Part shown: positions 1-10,296 of the stretch, in pieces
Numbering within the stretch: position 1 is the stretch's first letter
Layout of the letters: each line of letters starts with the position of its first letter
Assembly: GCF_958979055.1 (NCBI RefSeq)
Contig: NC_084894.1
Location: 27,165,616 to 27,229,615 of the forward strand
Source: Alnus glutinosa
Taxonomy: Eukaryota; Streptophyta; Magnoliopsida; Fagales; Betulaceae
DNA length: 64,000 bases
Direction of reading: 5' to 3'
Position numbers and translations under genes: made by a program
The notes under the pieces: model-generated
The model's database searches: none
What the model saw: the letters and a program-made list of their open reading frames with translations, nothing else
What the model was told of the DNA's origin: nothing

Positions 1-221
1 CTTTTACTTTTATGCATTTATTTTTATAAAACAAAAATCAAACATATTTTAAATTAAGTTATATTTAATCTCGATAAGCTTGATAATAATACCTACGCAG
101 TCCTTGAGGTTCGACACCCTCAACATAGCCCTATCCTATAAGGATTCGTACTATTGCGAGTGGTAATTTTATTATTGATATATTTTGGTAAACAAAAGAC
201 CACATCAGGGGGTCCAGTGGG

Positions 222-1975
222 ATGCAAGACATGTTTACTGACGTTTTTGCGATGCACGATGTTTGTGTAGAAGTCGGTGGGTCTCAAGTGGGAGTTGACG
301 CCGAAGCCGAATCCGAGTCTGTGGATGTTGAAATTGAAGACTCCAATAGGGTGCCGAATAAGTTAGAAGATTTGCTAAAGGATGCTGATACGTCACTCCA
401 TGGAAATACAAAACATAGCAAATTGGGAGCTATTGTGCGTCTATATAGTATTAAGTGTATGAGCGGTTGGAGCAATACATCATTCTCCATGTTGCTCGAA
501 TTCATCAATGAGCTGATGCATCCATATGCAAGTTTGCCTAAAACACTGAGGGTGGAAGATCTGGATCGTCTAGAGAAACAAATACCCATAATCTTGTGCA
601 AATTGGAACGAATATTCTCTCCGGGTTTTTTTTACATCCATGGTGCACGTAATCATACATTTAGTATGTGAATGCAAACTGGGCGGACCGGTACACTATA
701 GGTGGATGTATCCCATTAAGAGATAATGTTAAAATTTTGTTAACTTGACATTTGTTCAACCGAATGACCTATTACAATATATATGTCTTATGTGATGATC
801 TCATGGTCTGGCTTTAATGTAAGTGCCTTGGTAGATATAAACGTACCGTTCATAATAAGGCCGCACCCGAAGGGTCTATTGCAGAGGGTTACATTGCAGA
901 TGAATTGTTGACATTTTTCTCGCGATATTTAGTGAACGCGCCAACGGTCCACAATAAGGCCCCAAGACACCAAGAGGAATCGAGAGGGGCGACCAATTGG
1001 ATAAAACTTGATAATATCACGTTTGAGCAAGCACACCGATATATTTTATTCAACTTTGACGATTTCCTTCAATTTCGCACGTGAGTGACATTAGTAAATA
1101 CATATTATACGCCTCTAAATACAATGAAAAGTAACCTATACATCTTTTGTTGACGTGTAGGATGCACATGGAGTCGCTAATGGAACAAAACAACTAGGAA
1201 CGTATCTCGCATCAACAGTTGGAGAAGCAACAGAGGGACCAATTATGTAGTTGGTACAAGTCATACGTAAGAGAATTGTTGGTTTGAATAATTATTTGCC
1301 TATAAAAGCATCATGAAACCCGGATTTTGAAACAATGTGTCTAAATCACAGGTTGATAAGTTGGCCGAGGCGGATAGAAGGACATTGGGAGAGAAACTTG
1401 TAAGTCATGCTAAAGGCCCAATGTTTGATGCTGTAGAATATAAGTGGTATGTGGTTAATGGCGTGTTATACCGCACCCTGAATGTCGACGAAGAAAAAAA
1501 AAGTCAAAACAGTGGAGTGTGTGTCACCACTGAAGATGGTCCCAACTACTACGGTAAGCTAACTCAAATAATCGAGGTTACATACTACGACTTGACGCGG
1601 TATGTGCTTTTCAAGTGTGATTGGGCCGACATTCAACCGAATAAGAGATACAAAAAAGACGAATATGGATTCGATCTTGTCAATTTCAAGAACCTAATAC
1701 ACACGGGTGCGCGACTAACCGATGATCCGATCGTACTACCAAATCAAGTATCGCAGGTGTATTATGTCGAGGATCTTAAAAATTTAAATTGGGTTGTTGC
1801 TGTAAGGACAAAACCTAGAAATGTGTATGATGTTGGCAGTGGTGAAAGTGATGATTATGCTGAGGCTGACAGTTATCATGAGCACGAGCCGTTCAACGTC
1901 AAAGTAACGTGTGACGTTGGTTTTGATGACATTGATTGTGCACGTTCTAATGTACCGGCCACCCAAGCAACATAA
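222..1975 (+). pseudogene. TNP2-type CACTA transposase remnant (DUF4218 and DUF4216 parts), internally deleted
   Basis: The reading at 222-540 resembles the part of CACTA TNP2 that follows the transposase-associated domain (key run KLGAIVRLYSIKCMSGWSN). It passes straight into DUF4218 (ILCKLERIF, about 588-620), so the large Transposase_21 catalytic core normally between them is absent. At the eight-T run 626-633 the frame must shift by one to reach MVHVIIHLVCECKLGGPVHY (from 640), which then meets a stop near 722. Further DUF4218 sequence (PEGSIAEGYIADELLTFFS) follows at about 866-930. The open stretch 1337-1975 (212 residues) matches DUF4216, with NSGV, YGKLTQIIEV, FKCDWADI and QVYYVEDL. 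Frameshift, stops and the missing core show it cannot make active transposase. Confidence 0.85.
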
Positions 1976-2153
1976 TAACTGTATGTATGAATATGGTTAA
2001 ACTATGATATAGAATTCAAATATATGGTGTCTAGAATGACTTACTTATAGTCGTCTCACTTTTATTTTCTAAGCATGTCGTTTCTGTTGCAAAAATATTG
2101 TATATTTTATTTAGTATTAAATGTGACCCATTTTCATGTGTTTGTAGGTAGAC

Positions 2154-4119
2154 ATGGCCCCTAAACAAAGAACGCCGCAACCAGGAAAGGATTTTTGGGC
2201 GCCTATAAACCGCACACCGATTGAGCGACCGGTTGTAGGGTCGGACGATACGACACAAGACCCTAATGAGACACAAGGGGGCGTAGATTGTCAGTATGTA
2301 CTACATGAGCGACCGGTTGTAGGGTCAGACGATACGACAAAGGACCCTAACGAGACACGAGGGGGCGTACATTCTCAGCATATAGTACATGACCAACCGG
2401 TTGTAGGGTCAGACGAAACGACACAGGACCCTAACGAGACACAAGGGGTTGTAGATTCTGAACAATGTGTAGCACCTGATATGGAGTTTGGATCATCAGC
2501 ACAATCAGTATCCGAGACTTCACAACATAGTGGTACTACTCGGGTGCCGCGTATATTACGGGATGGGAAAGTTTACACAATAGGTATGAATTTTTTTTAT
2601 ATTTGATGGTAGTCGATCACTTTGGTAATTTTGTACTATTATAGTAATAATCAAGTGTGACTAACATTTTTTTTATGAGTTGCAGATGAGCAGGGTAGAA
2701 AGAATGTTATGACTGTTGGTAGTCCTAAGGACATATGGCACATACCTGATGGGGAAAATGTGGTGATCGAATTCAACCTATCCTACCAACCAACCGGCCC
2801 GGGGGTTGAGAAATTTAGAAGAATTTGTAGGAAGATCATAAGAAGTGGTAAATTCGTACGGCTGCATGGTAACTGGAGGACATTACCATTGGAAGGGAAG
2901 GAATATATGTGGCGCACCCTAACAGTATGAAAATTTCTATTTCCATGTAAATAACTTCTTATTTATAGTTTTGAGTCTTATATTTCCAATTAATTAAGAT
3001 ATGGGATATCATTTTTTGTGTAGCTCAAATTTCATTTTGAGCCTATTCACCTACTCGCGCACATAAATAGATTAACGTTGATGGACCTATCAAAGAAAAG
3101 AAGGCAACACAGGTACGAGGTGAAGAAGAGTCTAAAGTTGAAACAAGGTGATACCGTACAATCTGTGATTAGTAGGGCTTCACCAACGCCAGTCTTCGCT
3201 GCAAAAGACTTCGAAATGCAAGTTGATACGTGGTTGTCTTCGGCTGATAAGGTATTTTAATTTATTTCTTATTGGTCTTTTCTTTGTAGAAGAAATCCAC
3301 ATATTAACATTACCAAATTTATAGGAAAGAGCGTTGAAGTCCAAGATAAGCTGTGCCCAAAACGCACTTCTTCACACTTTGGGATCGAAGAGCATCGCAC
3401 AAGCTGCACGAGAAATGGTACGTCTAATAGATAATCGTTCACGGCTTGTACGTACTGCGGTAATATAATAAGCTTATAACTGATAATGTTAATGATATTG
3501 CAGGAGGAAGACATAGGAGAAACACCGAACCGAGATGATATGTTCATTGTTTCGCACACCAAGAAAAATGGGAACCCTGTGAATGCAGCGGCTGGAGAAA
3601 CTATCGTAAGTGGTAAATACAACATATTAGTTCTAGGTTCAAGTTCTCACCCTTGGATGTTTTGTGCAGGAGAAGATGAGAGAAATTATCGAGAATCAGT
3701 CGCCTGCAGAACGAGTGTGTTCACAGGGGTCAATCTATTGGTCGCATAATGATGCATGTGCACAAGTGCTAGGACAAGAACATTCCGGTCGTGTACGCGG
3801 GGTAGGGCTAGGGCCCACTCCCGGTAAATCCACCTCTTATACCTCCGGACAAGGATCGATCTCTAGTGCGCCTACTCCCAAAGAACAAGAAATGGCTGCT
3901 GAGATGGAACGTTTGAAGACTTTGTACGAAGCGCAACAGGAAGAGCTTGCAGCTGTCAAACGTATGGTAGCCTTGATTATGGCAGAGAAACAATCATCAA
4001 TGGGAAACAACGAAGAAAGTGATGCTTTGGTTTACACTAAACTTTTGATTAATCAGTCATTAATTGTCCCCTCTTACTGTTCATTGGGATTGTTTTATTT
4101 TTATTTCAAATTTCACTAG
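2154..4119 (+). pseudogene. TNP1-like second CACTA gene (Transposase_24, Ptta/En/Spm type)
   Basis: Candidate exons run 2154-2583, 2686-2924, about 3075-3250, about 3325-3420, 3505-3606 and 3670-4119, several with good GT/AG borders (TAG|GTATG at 2583; TTGCAG before 2686). The first holds three copies of a roughly 28-residue unit, (E)RPVVGSDDTTQDPNE. The rest matches the plant Transposase_24 layout: GRKNVMTVGSPKDIWHIP, then KKRRQHRYEVKK, EEDIGETPNRDDMF.V.HTKKNG, a GRVRGVGLGPTP motif, and a C-terminal coiled coil (MAAEMERLKTLYEAQQEELA). In CACTA elements this gene encodes a subterminal-repeat-binding accessory protein. The join near 3071 does not keep one frame, so a small indel or a different splice site is likely. 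Confidence 0.75.
2223..2470 (+). repeat. Three tandem 84-bp coding repeats in the TNP1-like gene
   Basis: The unit begins GAGCGACCGGTTGTAGGG, is 84 bp long and recurs at about 2223, 2307 and 2391 with few differences. Its length keeps the reading frame, giving three copies of RPVVGSD(D/E)TTxDPNET. Confidence 0.9.
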
Positions 4120-5045
4120 AATAATTTATGGTTGAAGAGGAATGCTAATAGTTAAGAGGAATGTTAACTATTATATGCTTAGGTTGAATCTTGGAATTCT
4201 CGTGAACATGTCTTTTTAGTTATTGGGGGAAAACATCGTCAACTCGTATTTTCTATTAGCTACAATTTTTGCTGCTTATCAATGATCTTTTGTAGAACTT
4301 GCTACTCTTTGGTAGTGTAGGTGCTGAAATGGCTCTGTAGTGCAAAATACTGTCATTATTTTCTCTATTCTATCATTAGCTTAGCAGTGTGATATTGATA
4401 GTTAAAAGTTAGCTACTTAATTCCTAATGCTACTACTAGTTTAAGGATCTATTCTATCATTTGAAGTGAAAAAAAAAAAAAAAAAAAAAATGAAGTTTGC
4501 TTGTATGAGTACGTATCTAGGCAGTTATTTTATAATCATTACTTGTGTTTAGTTTTCACCTAAAAACATGTTAATCATAACTTCATTAAGATGATTCTTA
4601 CCTAACAATTTGAGATTTGTATACCTATTGCAGCAAACACTGGAAGCATAAATGAACAAGATGGTTGAAGCAAGCAATGCACACAAGGTCGTAAATCGGA
4701 TTAATTCTCCTCTGGGCCGGCTTGTATGCATTGATGATTATAATTGTGCATGGAAACAACTTGTTTTAATATTTTTGGATTTTTAATTATGTATTTATAT
4801 TTGAATTCTGTAATAGGTTACGTTGTGAGTAACCTATTACGTTGTGAGTTGTTTAATTATATTTTAAATATGTAAGCTATTGGACTATTGTTATGTTGTG
4901 AGTTGTTTGAATTTGGAAATAGATTTGGATTTGAATTTGTATTTGAATTTAGATTTGAATTTGGGATTTTGAAAATGGATTGGAAATGTTGTATTAGGAT
5001 TTTTTTTTTTTTTTTGGATTTTAATTATATATTTTTTTAAATAAA

Positions 5046-5379
5046 TAATAATTCTGGACGGTTTGGGCCCAAACCGTCCAGAATTATTTGGGTATTCCCC
5101 GTAATTAATCCCAGACGGTTTGGGACCGTCTGTAAATTACGGACGGTTTGGGCCCAAACCGTCCATAATTTTTACGGACAGTTTGATCCTAAACCGTCCG
5201 TAATTTTTTATGGACGGTTTGACCAAAACCGTCCGTAAAAGATTATGGACGGTTCACAAATAACCGTCCACAAATTATTTTACCGACCCATTATCCTGGA
5301 CGGTTTTAAACCGTCTGGACCTTTTTCTAGACGGTTTTTTTTTCGATTTCTGGATGGTTAAAACCGTCCAGAAATCCCA
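5046..5379. repeat. CACTA subterminal repeat array (GGACGGTTT motif, both orientations)
   Basis: About a dozen copies of GGACGGTTT and its complement AAACCGTCC, many arranged as small palindromes (GGTTTGGGCCCAAACC), occupy the last 340 bp before the terminus. In CACTA elements such arrays are the binding sites of the TNP1-type protein and are needed for excision. Confidence 0.85.
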
Positions 5380-5396
5380 TTTTTTTTGTAGTGAGT

Positions 5397-6770
5397 TATA
5401 CGCGATAAAAAATGAAAAATCAATACTCCTACTTCCATTATTATTATTATCATGAATGAATGATAATTAATTATTATGAAGTTGAAGTGGCCGGAAATAG
5501 TGAACCTAAAATACTCCTGCCCGGCCAATCGACTTCCTAAAGGACATGTATCCTGGAGTCTCTAGCTAGTTTTATTAAAGAATGTCCACACGATCTAACC
5601 AGTGTTTGGGTTCTTCCTTAATGCGGTTCCTTGTTTACTGCATATACAATCCAGAAAATCACCTTGCCCAATAACCGATTGCATGTCTGATTGCTAATCA
5701 AATTTGGAATCTCACTTCTGGGGAGGAGAACGGAGCAAACCCCATCTGTCTGGAACATGGTATGTTTCAAAAAAGTCTTTGCGTCATAAAATGATCGAGA
5801 GAGAACCTCGAAAACACTCTTCTTAATTAGTTCTTAAAATCAAATGGGTTTAACACTCAGTTTCTGGGTTGATGGCCGAAACTTATGCTCCATTTATTTC
5901 GGCATAAAATGTTTTTAGCATTTTTTAGTGTTTGGTGGAGACGAAAATAATGATTAACGGAAATAATTTTCAGTTTTACCATAAAAGTCTTTCTAATTTT
6001 TGGAAAACCATTTACGGTTTTCAAAATCGTAAATCGCTTTTCGAATTTAAACTCTTCATTCTTACACGCACGTTTGTGGAAATCCGTTACAGCCGAGCAT
6101 TAGAGTTTGTTGGTAGCCCGAATCTACCGTTGAAGGTCCCGAATTTCGGTATTCGATTGCCAGAATTCGGCTGCCAAGATTCCGGCGATGGACGGCTGCC
6201 ACCTTCAAGATTCTGGGCATCTAAAAATGTTGGCAAAAGGCTTCACCAGGTCTATTGTTAGACCCTGCCTGACTTCAAGTAGTACGGAGACAACATTGAA
6301 CAATTAATTAGTGAATTTGAGGGTATAGAGATGAGTCATTTAGTTGTAGAATTGATGATTTTGTCATTTATGTTAGACTAACATTGAACAATAAGTTGTT
6401 TGGCCAAGCAGTTGATTAAACCCTACTCTCAAGGAGGATTTTTGGATGCTAGTTAACTGTCCTCATGTCTTCAATTTCCAACTGAATCTGAGATAAATCC
6501 TTTTTAGATATGGTCATGATTTCATCATGAGTTGCAGTGTAGGAGGCAATGTGCCCTGCAGAGGGTTAAATTATGTTGGTGAAACACAACATCTAAATGA
6601 GCTATATCTCTAATAAAGCCACCTCTCCCCCCAAACGATTTTTTTTTTTTTTTTTTTTCCAATTACGATAGTAAGGATAATGTATCTGTAAAAAAAAAAA
6701 TAAAAAAAATGAAGACAACATAACCTTTTTATTTTCTCTTTTTAGAAGAGACTCAAGACAACAGAACATT
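5397..6770. other. Intergenic, no gene supported
   Basis: AT-rich sequence between the CACTA terminus and PSY-A. It includes an open stretch at 5932-6261 whose translation resembles nothing I recognise and which looks like old repeat sequence, plus poly(T) and poly(A) runs at 6640-6710. Confidence 0.5.
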
Positions 6771-6884
6771 TATTTAATTGTAATGAAAAAAGACAAAGTG
6801 CACATCATCACGGGATATTTGAGTCTTTTTGGCCAATGCTGCCACCCTCTTCTTGGGAGGAAGAGGATCGTTATCCTCCCTTCA

Positions 6885-8777
6885 TTAATTTCCTGCAAAA
6901 TGGCATCGCATTTGTGAAGTTAATCAAGATATTATATTATTAAGATTCAACAGTATCCGACCAATAATTCAATATTATTGCATAATTATCAAAAAGAAAC
7001 CAATTTTCAGTTGAAATTCATACATGCGTTCTTTATGTACTATGTTCGAGCATACATGTATATTTACAAATAAATCTAGATCGACCTTGTTGATATAGAT
7101 GTATTGATAGAGACAATGTTCAAATTCAAGACTTTTATTCTGATACTATTTTAAATCAATACTTATTTTAAAAACTAAGCTAATAAAAAAGTGAAAGTTT
7201 ATTAATTTAATTTATATTCTAACAATGTAAATAAGAAATTCGATTCTTCACTAGTAATTACTTATAATGCCCATTCAACTGTTTTTAATTCCCACTAAAC
7301 AAACTTTGAATTAAGTGAGACACAGTTTTGTTAATTGAATTCAAAATTCAAATAAATTCATATCAGTGTAATAAAATTATAATCCCCTAGCTTACCCTCG
7401 TTCTCTGCATGAGGAGGATTAGGTATAGGATGGGTCCGAGGGCCTTCGTAGTCTACATTAAACAAAGTCCTCTCATTTTCTGCACGACAAGGTTAAAATA
7501 CTATATTGAATCACCAATTAGTAAAAATATTTTCTATCCTTATCAAAGAATATTATAAAATATGTATTCAAAAGTGATCCATGAGAACTCCCAAGGGGCT
7601 AATTAGCTCAAATAGTTAGGGCTTTGGTTTTGGTGGCATTTCCATTAGTGAGTGCAAATAATTTTTTGAGTCCATATCTATCGATGAAGTCGGAGTCTTG
7701 TCCGATCAATTCAAAAAATGAATATAAACATTATCAAACATACTTGAAAGTGAAGTGGCCACATTCGTTACAGGAGGAGGAGGAAAAGGATGCACCCTCG
7801 GCATATCATCATCTGCCTCACTTGATAAAGTCCTTTCACTCCCTGCACAAGGGGCGTGTATTAACTTATGCAATCAACTCAAATAATACAAAGAAAATAA
7901 ATATAATGGTTTTTATGGACCGAAATTCTCTACAATTGAAGTTTCATATTGTTAGCCGACGAAGTCGGAGTCTTGCCTGAACAGTTCAAAAAATGAATAT
8001 AAACATTATCAAACATACTCGAAAGTGAAGCGGCCACATTCGTTACAAGAGGACGAGGAAAAGGATGCACCCTGGGCATATCATCATCGGCCTCACTTGA
8101 TAAAGTCCTTTCACTCCCTGCATAAGGGGTACGTGTATTAACTTATGCAATCAATTCAAATAATACAAAGAAAATAAATCTAATGGTTTTTACGGGCCAA
8201 AATTCCCTTCAATTGAAGATTCATATTGTTAGCCGACGAGTCGAAGTCTTACTTGATCAGTTCAAAAATAAATATAAACATTATCAAACATACTCAAAAG
8301 TGAAGTGGCCACATTCGTTGTAGGAGGAGGAAAAGGATGCACTCTTGGCATATCATCATCGGCCTCACTTGATAAAGTCCTTTCACTCACTGCACAAGGG
8401 TGTACTAGCTTATGCAATCAATTCAAATAATACAAAGAAAATAAATCTAATGGTTTTTACGGACCAAAATTCCCTACAATTGAAAATTTATATTGTTACT
8501 TTTAACCCTTTTTATTTTTTTTCGGGCAAGGGTATGTGAGAGATATTTTCCTACCCGAGCAAGGGGCCCATCCGAGCGTGGCGCCTCTCACTATCCCTTG
8601 TTATTGCCCTTAATTACTCCCTCCTCTTCAGGTAGCTAGGGAATGGTAGGGAAAGATGTTTTCAATCAACATTGTTATTAAAGAAAAAAGAAAAATACCA
8701 TAAGGGATTGTGCGAGCAAGGCCCGTTATGGAAAATGTAAGCAAGAAGAAGAAACACAGCCATGCTTGAAACCCCAT
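6885..8777 (-). CDS. PSY-A: PSY-like secreted peptide gene with four consecutive peptide-coding exons
   Basis: PSY peptides are short, tyrosine-sulfated secreted growth signals sensed at the cell surface. Exon 1 (8777-8699) encodes a signal peptide, MGFQAWLCFFFLLTFSITG, and ends in phase 1 at a G|GTATTT donor. Downstream are four cassettes, each with a CAG acceptor and a GTATGT or GTAAGC donor: A 8389-8294 (96 bp), B 8117-8019 (99 bp), C 7842-7744 (99 bp) and D 7479-7396 (84 bp). All start and end in phase 1. A-C read (G/V)SERTLSSEADDDMPRVHPF..P; D reads ENERTLFNVDYEGPRTHPI..P and keeps the DY motif. A short last exon (6892-6885) would add R-N or G-N and a stop. Whether cassettes are chosen singly or joined is unknown. 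The 5' half resembles PSY-B, 18 kb away. Splice sites are inferred by eye; a decaying pseudogene is the alternative. Confidence 0.6.
7396..7479 (-). CDS. PSY-A cassette D, the copy retaining the DY motif
   Basis: This 84-bp exon candidate lies downstream of the three-copy array. Its acceptor is GTGCAG|AAAATG and its donor GAGG|GTAAGC, both phase 1. It encodes NVDYEGPRTHPIPNPPH, keeping the Asp-Tyr pair that tyrosylprotein sulfotransferase recognises and the P at +3 of PSY peptides, but lacking the usual AN..H. It shares ERTL with cassettes A-C. Confidence 0.55.
7681..8498 (-). repeat. Tandem array of three ~275-bp units, each carrying one PSY-like cassette exon
   Basis: Three head-to-tail copies start near 7681, 7958 and 8231 (GAAGTCGGAGTCTTG and variants). 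Successive acceptors lie 272 and 275 bp apart. Each unit carries a 96-99 bp cassette (minus strand) plus its flanking intron, including conserved AATACAAAGAAAATAAAT. Copies differ by scattered substitutions and small indels, with the splice signals kept. Confidence 0.9.
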
Positions 8778-8830
8778 AGCTCTCTCTGTCTCTTGGAGAA
8801 ACAATGTGAAAATCTGTTCATGACCATTCC

Positions 8831-8841
8831 CTATTTGTACA
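8831..8841 (-). promoter_or_regulatory. Degenerate TATA region of PSY-A
   Basis: On the minus strand this reads TGTACAAATAG, the counterpart of TATACAAATAG upstream of PSY-B. The flanks are also similar (GTGAAAAT.TG.TCAT). The TATA core is altered to TGTA, which may weaken the promoter. Confidence 0.4.
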
Positions 8842-9078
8842 GGAAAAGTTGTAGCATTTAAGTCTAGCGAATCAAACCTGATTTTATCAGATTTGTTCAT
8901 CAATGATGAGAATCTAAAAACCAAATTGATAGATCTTCAATTTAACGAGACTAATACTACGTACCCTTTATACTCATTTCATATCATCAATAAGTGTTTG
9001 GCTCATTTGGATGAAATTAGCTACAAACCAGTCTAATAAAGTGGCATGTACGTGTACGTATTTCTTAAAGCGTATGAG

Positions 9079-9179
<101 letters not shown>

Positions 9180-9276
9180 TTTTTATTGATACTATTAAAA
9201 AAAAACACATGAGGAGCACATGTTATTAAAAAAATATATGATTCTCACATGCTTTTGGAACGTGTCACTTTATTAG

Positions 9277-9588
9277 GGTCTGTTTGGGTTTAGGATTTCA
9301 AAAAGTGCAATTTAAAATAATGATTTTAAAATGTGGTTTGAAAAAATAATTTTTAAAAATGTAGTTAAGTATTTGGCAAAATTGTTATTTAGCCTTTAAA
9401 ATCACAAATGAACCTTTAAAATTCTGTGTTAAAAAAAAACATTTTACCTACGATTTGAAAATGCATATTTTCTACATTTTCAAATCGCAATTTTTAAAAA
9501 CGTAGTTCCCAAACGATTTATGTTCTGCGATTTTGTTTAAAATCGCATTTATTGTTTACAAAATCACAATCACAAACGCACCGTCAAA
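9277..9588. mobile_element. Possible hAT-type MITE
   Basis: The segment starts GGTCTGTTTGGGTTTAGG and ends with the near complement CACAAACGCACC, with AAATCGCA/TGCGATTT-rich inverted arms inside. Ends of the form GGTCTGTTTGG are common in plant hAT MITEs. No clear 8-bp target duplication was found. Confidence 0.4.
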
Positions 9589-9589
9589 T

Positions 9590-10296
9590 TAATTTGTAAA
9601 TATTAACTACAAACTCGGTCCGTTTGTTTAAGTGTACGTGTACGTGATACAATAAATGGTCCAACAATATGGGTAAATAAGGTAAATTTTGTGAGTTAAT
9701 GGCCTAATTAACTGCATAATGGGTAATTTATTATTGTAAATGAGGTTCATTAATCTATAAAATGGGAGTTTTATGTATTTACTATTAGGTATTATTAAGA
9801 CAGATATATATGAGACATATACCTGTTTTTTTTTTTGATATTATATACTGGTGTTTATGAGTCAAAAATACGCATTTTTAAGAAAGTTGGTAGAAAATTA
9901 GTCGTACAGTAATAATGGCTAATTAACTTATCAATTAAAAATGGTAAGTAAATTGGGCTCACAAACAATTGTTCAACTTCCCATATATTTACCTTAACCA
10001 TCTATGAACTATGTTCTGTATCACAATTCACACACTTAAGCAAATAACTCAATCAATTTTAGATTACGAAAAGTATCTCTCTTATCAATGTTAAATTTTG
10101 ATTTTTGTCAAAATATTAACTCCTATTTTGAACTTGAATAAAAGCTAGAGTAATTTAGGGGCTAAATATGATTTTTCATCATTAATAATTTTTTCTTTTC
10201 TATTAATAACTTGTTTACTCAAATATTAATCTTTAATTTATAATATTAAAATGAACTAACCTTGCATAATTCATTTTATCATTAAAATTAAGGGTT
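9590..10296. other. Intergenic, left part of a duplicated segment
   Basis: AT-rich DNA. From about 10,145 it matches 16,675-16,815 (shared GGGGCTAA.TATGATTTTTCA and TTATCATTAAAATTAAG). No gene seen. Confidence 0.6.

Larger units (their letters stand above)
1..5393 (+). mobile_element. CACTA (En/Spm) DNA transposon, left end outside the window
   Basis: The right terminus is seen directly: TTTTTTTTGTAGTG at 5380-5393 is the inverse of the classical CACTACAAAAAA end, and the next three bases, AGT, are a candidate 3-bp target duplication. Just inside lie many GGACGGTTT/AAACCGTCC subterminal repeats (about 5055-5370). Upstream are decayed plus-strand genes with the family's characteristic order: TNP2-type residues, DUF4218, DUF4216, then a TNP1/Transposase_24-like gene. 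The left terminus lies before base 1. Both genes look broken, so this copy is probably non-autonomous. Poly(A) and AT-rich non-coding sequence fills 4120-5045. Confidence 0.9.

Noticed and set aside
5932..6261. 109-residue open frame
   Set aside because: No start context, family resemblance or splice support; the composition looks like an old repeat.
7624..7980. 118-residue plus-strand open frame, with a similar one at 8,345-8,539
   Set aside because: These are antisense shadows of the PSY-A cassettes. The minus strand carries the splice signals and shared ERTL/PSY-like coding.
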